A DNA stretch of 38,477 nucleotides from CAYJPV01 sp964396055. GTDB taxonomy: Bacteria; Acidobacteriota; Vicinamibacteria; Vicinamibacterales; JAKQTR01. The notes under the pieces are model-generated. The model saw only the letters and a list, made by a program, of their open reading frames with translations, had not been told where the DNA came from and did not search any database. A program made the translations under genes and the position numbers. This document shows, piece by piece, positions 35,624 through 38,477 of this stretch. The DNA is taken from contig CAYNDV010000030.1 in NCBI GenBank assembly GCA_964396055.1, positions 1 to 38,477 on the forward strand, given 5' to 3'. Positions within the stretch are counted from its first letter, which is position 1, and each line of letters opens with the position of its first letter.

Positions 35624-35668
35624 AGCCTCTAGCCTCTAGCCTCTAGCCTCTAGCCTCTAGCCTCTAGC
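35624..35668. repeat. Six-copy perfect heptamer array (AGCCTCT)n filling an intercistronic gap
   Basis: Six perfect AGCCTCT units plus a partial one (AGAGGCT on the minus strand). The array starts in the TAG stop of the lipoprotein gene (35664-35666) and ends exactly at the ATG of the FAH-family gene. Every unit carries AGAGG, so the unit ending nine bases before the ATG is a plausible ribosome site. The same unit occurs at 9171-9191. Confidence 0.93.
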
Positions 35669-36983
35669 GAGCCGACTCGTCGATCCGGTTCGACGGCGAA
35701 CTCACGTTGCGCGGCTGGGCGGTATCCACCGACACCACCGCGTAGCTGTAGCGCACCCCCGGCCTGGCCGTGGCGTCGCGGTAGGTCGTCTCGCGGATAG
35801 GCGCGTCGAACAGGGGCTGCAGCGTGCCACCCGGCCCCTCCGCGCGCAGCACGATGTAGCCGGCCAGGTCCGCCGCCTCGACGCCTTCCCAGATGAGGCT
35901 GACCGCGCCTTCGCTCGCCACGGCCGCCAGCGATGTCGGCACCGGCGGCGGGAACGTGTCGACGGGCGTCACGCACGCCACCGGGGACGGCGGACTCTCG
36001 AGCGAAAGGGTGCCCACCGTCTCGACGGCGCGCACCACGTAACAGCGCTCGGTGCCGAACACGAACGCCGGGTCCTCGAAGCGCAGCGCCTCGATCGGCT
36101 TCTCGTGCAGCGGCACCGGCTGGATCGGGCCGCGGTCATCGCCGGCCGGCGACGCCAGGTAGACGTTGTAGGTCTGTGCCGTGCGGGGCAGTTGACCGCG
36201 CGGCGACGACTTGAGGACGTCGCCGGTGGCGGGCTCCTGCACGGGCTTGCGCTGGGAAGCCGACGCCGGCCAGGTCAGGGTCACGGCCTTCTCGGCCACG
36301 GCGGCGAGGGGCACGCCGGGCGCCGCAGGCGGCGCCGAGAGCGGCACGCCCGGGCGCGCCGAGGCCGGGCCCCGGAGGCCCCGACGGCTGACGGGAAACG
36401 CCACGTAGTACCGGGTCGGCAGCCGCGGCGGGACGGGCCCGGTCAGCGGCAGGGCCAGGCCGCCCGGCTCGTCCGCCGGATCGGGCTCGCGCAGGTCGGT
36501 CCGGGCTCCGCGTCCGGCCTCGGGCCGGATCGGGACGAGCAGGTCCGGCGTGATCGTCTCGGTCACCACCACCACGGCGCCCGGCGCCTCGCCGGGGTTC
36601 GGCGGCGGCGCCACGCCGGCGCGTTTCCACCGCTCCTCGTCGTCGGGCGCGACGGGCTGGCGCACTGCGACGGTCGCCAGCAGCGTCAGGCTCTTGAGCT
36701 CCCGCCCTTCGGCCGGACGCATGGCGGTGAACCCGTAGATTTCGATCGCCTCGAGGTCCACCGGCCGGGTACCATCCTGGTTGGCCGCGGGCACCGTGAA
36801 ACGGATGTACACGGTCTCGTCCAGGCGACGGGCCGTCAGGTCGGCGACGCGCCCGGGCGTCCGGATCTCCGGGGCCAGCGGCGGGCCCTTCTTGCCGCAG
36901 CCGGCCAGCAGGCCCGCGATCAGCAGCCCGGGCAGGAAGACGGACGCGGCCCGCCGCGCGGGCCCACACGCTGGTATCGCCAT
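35664..36983 (-). CDS. Predicted lipoprotein with fibronectin type III domains
   Basis: The 439-residue product begins with a lipoprotein signal peptide; the lipobox LLAGC places the acylated cysteine at 29, followed by GKKGPP as in YifL/LptM-like lipoproteins. FN3-like beta domains follow; the clearest is the last (about 343-435, from PPPVPTSLAAVASEGAVSLI onward), and a weaker one is near 45-130. The middle is rich in proline and glycine. The protein is probably anchored in the outer membrane facing the periplasm; function unknown. ATG 36983 overlaps the hslU stop by one base, so it is co-transcribed with hslVU. Its stop codon merges with a heptamer array before the FAH-family gene. Confidence 0.82.
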   Translation of the reverse strand: MAIPACGPARRAASVFLPGLLIAGLLAGCGKKGPPLAPEIRTPGRVADLTARRLDETVYIRFTVPAANQDGTRPVDLEAIEIYGFTAMRPAEGRELKSLTLLATVAVRQPVAPDDEERWKRAGVAPPPNPGEAPGAVVVVTETITPDLLVPIRPEAGRGARTDLREPDPADEPGGLALPLTGPVPPRLPTRYYVAFPVSRRGLRGPASARPGVPLSAPPAAPGVPLAAVAEKAVTLTWPASASQRKPVQEPATGDVLKSSPRGQLPRTAQTYNVYLASPAGDDRGPIQPVPLHEKPIEALRFEDPAFVFGTERCYVVRAVETVGTLSLESPPSPVACVTPVDTFPPPVPTSLAAVASEGAVSLIWEGVEAADLAGYIVLRAEGPGGTLQPLFDAPIRETTYRDATARPGVRYSYAVVSVDTAQPRNVSSPSNRIDESAR

Positions 36984-38368
36984 CAGAGGATGTACCGGCT
37001 CAGGTCTTCGTTCTTCACGATGTCGGTGAGCGCACGGTCGACGTACGCCGCATCAATCGTAATCGATTTCTCCCGCAGATCCGGCCCCTCGAACGACACC
37101 TCGTCGAGCAGCCGCTCCATCACCGTGTGGAGGCGCCGCGCCCCGATGTTCTCGGCGCGGTCGTTGACCAGCGCCGCCAGCTCCGCCACCCGCGCGAGCG
37201 CGTCGTCGGTGAACGCCAGGTCCACGCCGTCGGTGGCCAGCAGGGCCACGTACTGGCTGACGAGGGCGTGGCGCGGTTCCGAGAGGATGCGCACGAACTC
37301 GTCGCGCCCGAGGGCGTCGAGCTCGACGCGGATGGGAAACCGCCCCTGCAGCTCGGGAATCAGGTCCGACGGCTTCGAGACGTGGAACGCCCCTGCGGCG
37401 ATGAAGAGGATGTGGTCGGTCCGCACCATCCCGTACTTCGTGTTGACGGTGGTGCCCTCGACTATGGGCAGGATGTCCCGCTGGACGCCCTCGCGGCTCA
37501 CGTCGGGACCGTGCCCGCCTTCCCGCCCCGCGATCTTGTCGATCTCGTCCACGAAGATGATGCCCGCCGACTCGGCGCGCTCGATCGCCTGGCGGGCCAC
37601 GCTTTCCTTGTCGACGAGCTTGTGCTGTTCCTCGTCGACGAGCGCGGCCAGGGCCTCGGGCACCTTCAGCGTCCGTCGCCCGCCCCGCCCCGGCTGGAAG
37701 AGGTTCGGCAGCATGTCGCGGAGGTTGGCGTTGAGATCCTCGATCGACGACCCGCCGATGATCTCGAACGCCGGCAGGCCGCGCTCGCGCGGCGGGTCAT
37801 CCAGTTCCACGGAACGCTCGGCGAGCCGGCCCTCGCGCAACTGGGCGCGCAGCCGCTCGCGGGTCAGCGACGTCGCGTCACGGGCCGCGGCGGGGTCTTC
37901 GCCGGGCACGGGCGGCCGCGGGGGCAGCAGCAGGTCGAGCAACCGCTCCTCGGCCCGGGCTTCGGCCGCGCCGCGTACGTCGCGCAGGCGCTCCTCCCGC
38001 ACCAGGGTCACGGCAATCTCGACGAGGTCGCGGATCATCGACTCGACGTCGCGCCCGACGTAGCCCACCTCGGTGAACCGCGACGCCTCCACCTTCAGGA
38101 ACGGCGCCTGCGCCAGGCGGGCGAGCCGCCGTGCGATCTCGGTCTTGCCGACGCCCGTGGGCCCGATCATCAGGATGTTCTTGGGCGCCACGTCGGCCGC
38201 CATGTCGGGCGGCAGCCGACGACGCCGGATCCGGTTGCGCAGGGCGATGGCGACGGCCCGCTTGGCCCGGTGCTGCCCCACCACGTACCGATCGAGTTCC
38301 GCGACGATCTGGCGGGGCGTCAGCTCACGATGCCACTCGTCGGTCGACGCGGGAAGCGGAATAGCCAC
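36983..38368 (-). CDS. hslU: ATP-dependent protease ATPase subunit HslU
   Basis: HslU (ClpY) unfolds proteins and feeds them to the HslV peptidase. The 461-residue product has LTPRQIVAELDRYVVGQHRA near the N-terminus, Walker A GPTGVGKT (69-76), the pore loop GYVGRD (102-107), the intermediate I-domain (about 115-240), Walker B FVDEID (272-277), a sensor-2 IGARRLHTVMERLL segment, and the C-terminal LSRYIL tail that docks into HslV. Length is normal. Start is GTG at 38368, two bases after the hslV stop, as in most bacteria. Regulation is not visible, because the operon start is outside the window. Confidence 0.97.
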   Translation of the reverse strand: MAIPLPASTDEWHRELTPRQIVAELDRYVVGQHRAKRAVAIALRNRIRRRRLPPDMAADVAPKNILMIGPTGVGKTEIARRLARLAQAPFLKVEASRFTEVGYVGRDVESMIRDLVEIAVTLVREERLRDVRGAAEARAEERLLDLLLPPRPPVPGEDPAAARDATSLTRERLRAQLREGRLAERSVELDDPPRERGLPAFEIIGGSSIEDLNANLRDMLPNLFQPGRGGRRTLKVPEALAALVDEEQHKLVDKESVARQAIERAESAGIIFVDEIDKIAGREGGHGPDVSREGVQRDILPIVEGTTVNTKYGMVRTDHILFIAAGAFHVSKPSDLIPELQGRFPIRVELDALGRDEFVRILSEPRHALVSQYVALLATDGVDLAFTDDALARVAELAALVNDRAENIGARRLHTVMERLLDEVSFEGPDLREKSITIDAAYVDRALTDIVKNEDLSRYIL

Positions 38369-38370
38369 GA

Positions 38371-38477
38371 TCAGAGTTCCTCGATGGTGATGCGGTCGTT
38401 CGTGTAGATGCAGATCTCGGCCGCGAGGCCCATGGCGATGCCGGCGATGCGCCGCGCATCGAAATCCGTGTGGCGGG
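38371..38477 (-). CDS. hslV: HslV peptidase, C-terminal fragment (partial, cut by window edge)
   Basis: The last 34 or so codons of a gene running off the window read (from the edge) HTDFDARRIAGIAMGLAAEI, then CIYTNDRITIEEL and a TGA at 38373-38371. The ICIYTN...TIEEL ending is the signature C-terminus of the HslV (ClpQ) threonine peptidase. The gene lies directly before hslU in the usual order. Catalytic residues are outside the window, so activity cannot be assessed. Confidence 0.92.
   Translation of the reverse strand, partial: RHTDFDARRIAGIAMGLAAEICIYTNDRITIEEL

Overview
This window comes from a very GC-rich (roughly 70% by eye), diderm bacterium. The evidence for an outer membrane is a TamB/TamA-type pair, a SurA-like periplasmic chaperone and a predicted lipoprotein with a clean lipobox. 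Gene density is high, many genes start with GTG, and overlaps of 1-8 bases are common. An Acidobacteriota lineage (Vicinamibacteria-like) would fit, but that is an inference and the sequence alone does not prove it. A run of 100 N at 2649-2748 shows that this is a scaffolded draft or metagenome assembly.

Left block (29-12233, all minus strand). Read in the direction of transcription it holds a class II (B12-dependent) ribonucleotide reductase nrdJ, a 283-bp repeat-rich gap, and a tight operon: alpha/beta hydrolase, SDR oxidoreductase, gatE, gatD, the beta subunit of a sodium-pumping decarboxylase, and a 46-residue gamma-like membrane peptide. A separate MrfA-type helicase gene follows after a tandem-repeat region. 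GatD and GatE together form the tRNA-dependent Glu-to-Gln amidotransferase that is classically archaeal. The nrdJ promoter region carries two NrdR-box-like palindromes exactly 30 bp apart.

Middle block (12781-20900, plus strand). A CPBP-family membrane protease and a multi-pass GT-C-like protein lead into a translationally coupled series: GT-B glycosyltransferase, zinc-ribbon SAM methyltransferase, and three more GT-B glycosyltransferases. This looks like a surface-glycan or glycolipid locus. A convergent ArnT/PMT-like glycosyltransferase gene lies directly beyond it.

Right block (20915-38477, minus strand). hslV (partial), hslU, a fibronectin-III lipoprotein and a fumarylacetoacetase-family hydrolase are followed by a long apparent operon: transaldolase-like protein, acyl-CoA carboxylase (carboxyltransferase, biotin carboxylase, separate biotin carrier), TamB, a seven-POTRA Omp85 protein, a SurA-like chaperone without a PPIase domain, and the GT-C glycosyltransferase. 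Gaps inside this operon are 46 bp or less.

The least expected signal is in the junctions between genes. At least seven loci carry short tandem arrays with a strict 7-bp unit. The unit sequences differ (AGAAGCA, AGAAGAC, AGAGGCT, AGGGACG, CGGGGCT and others), but most fit one degenerate pattern, N-G-R-R-R-C-N. Several arrays begin within the stop codon of the upstream gene. One covers a whole intercistronic gap and supplies the only Shine-Dalgarno-like sequence, and one is translated as a C-terminal tail. Three perfect palindromes share a GGCTGAAGCC core with compensating stem changes, and an 18-19 bp tandem array, interrupted by the assembly gap, appears to be an amplified arm of one of them.
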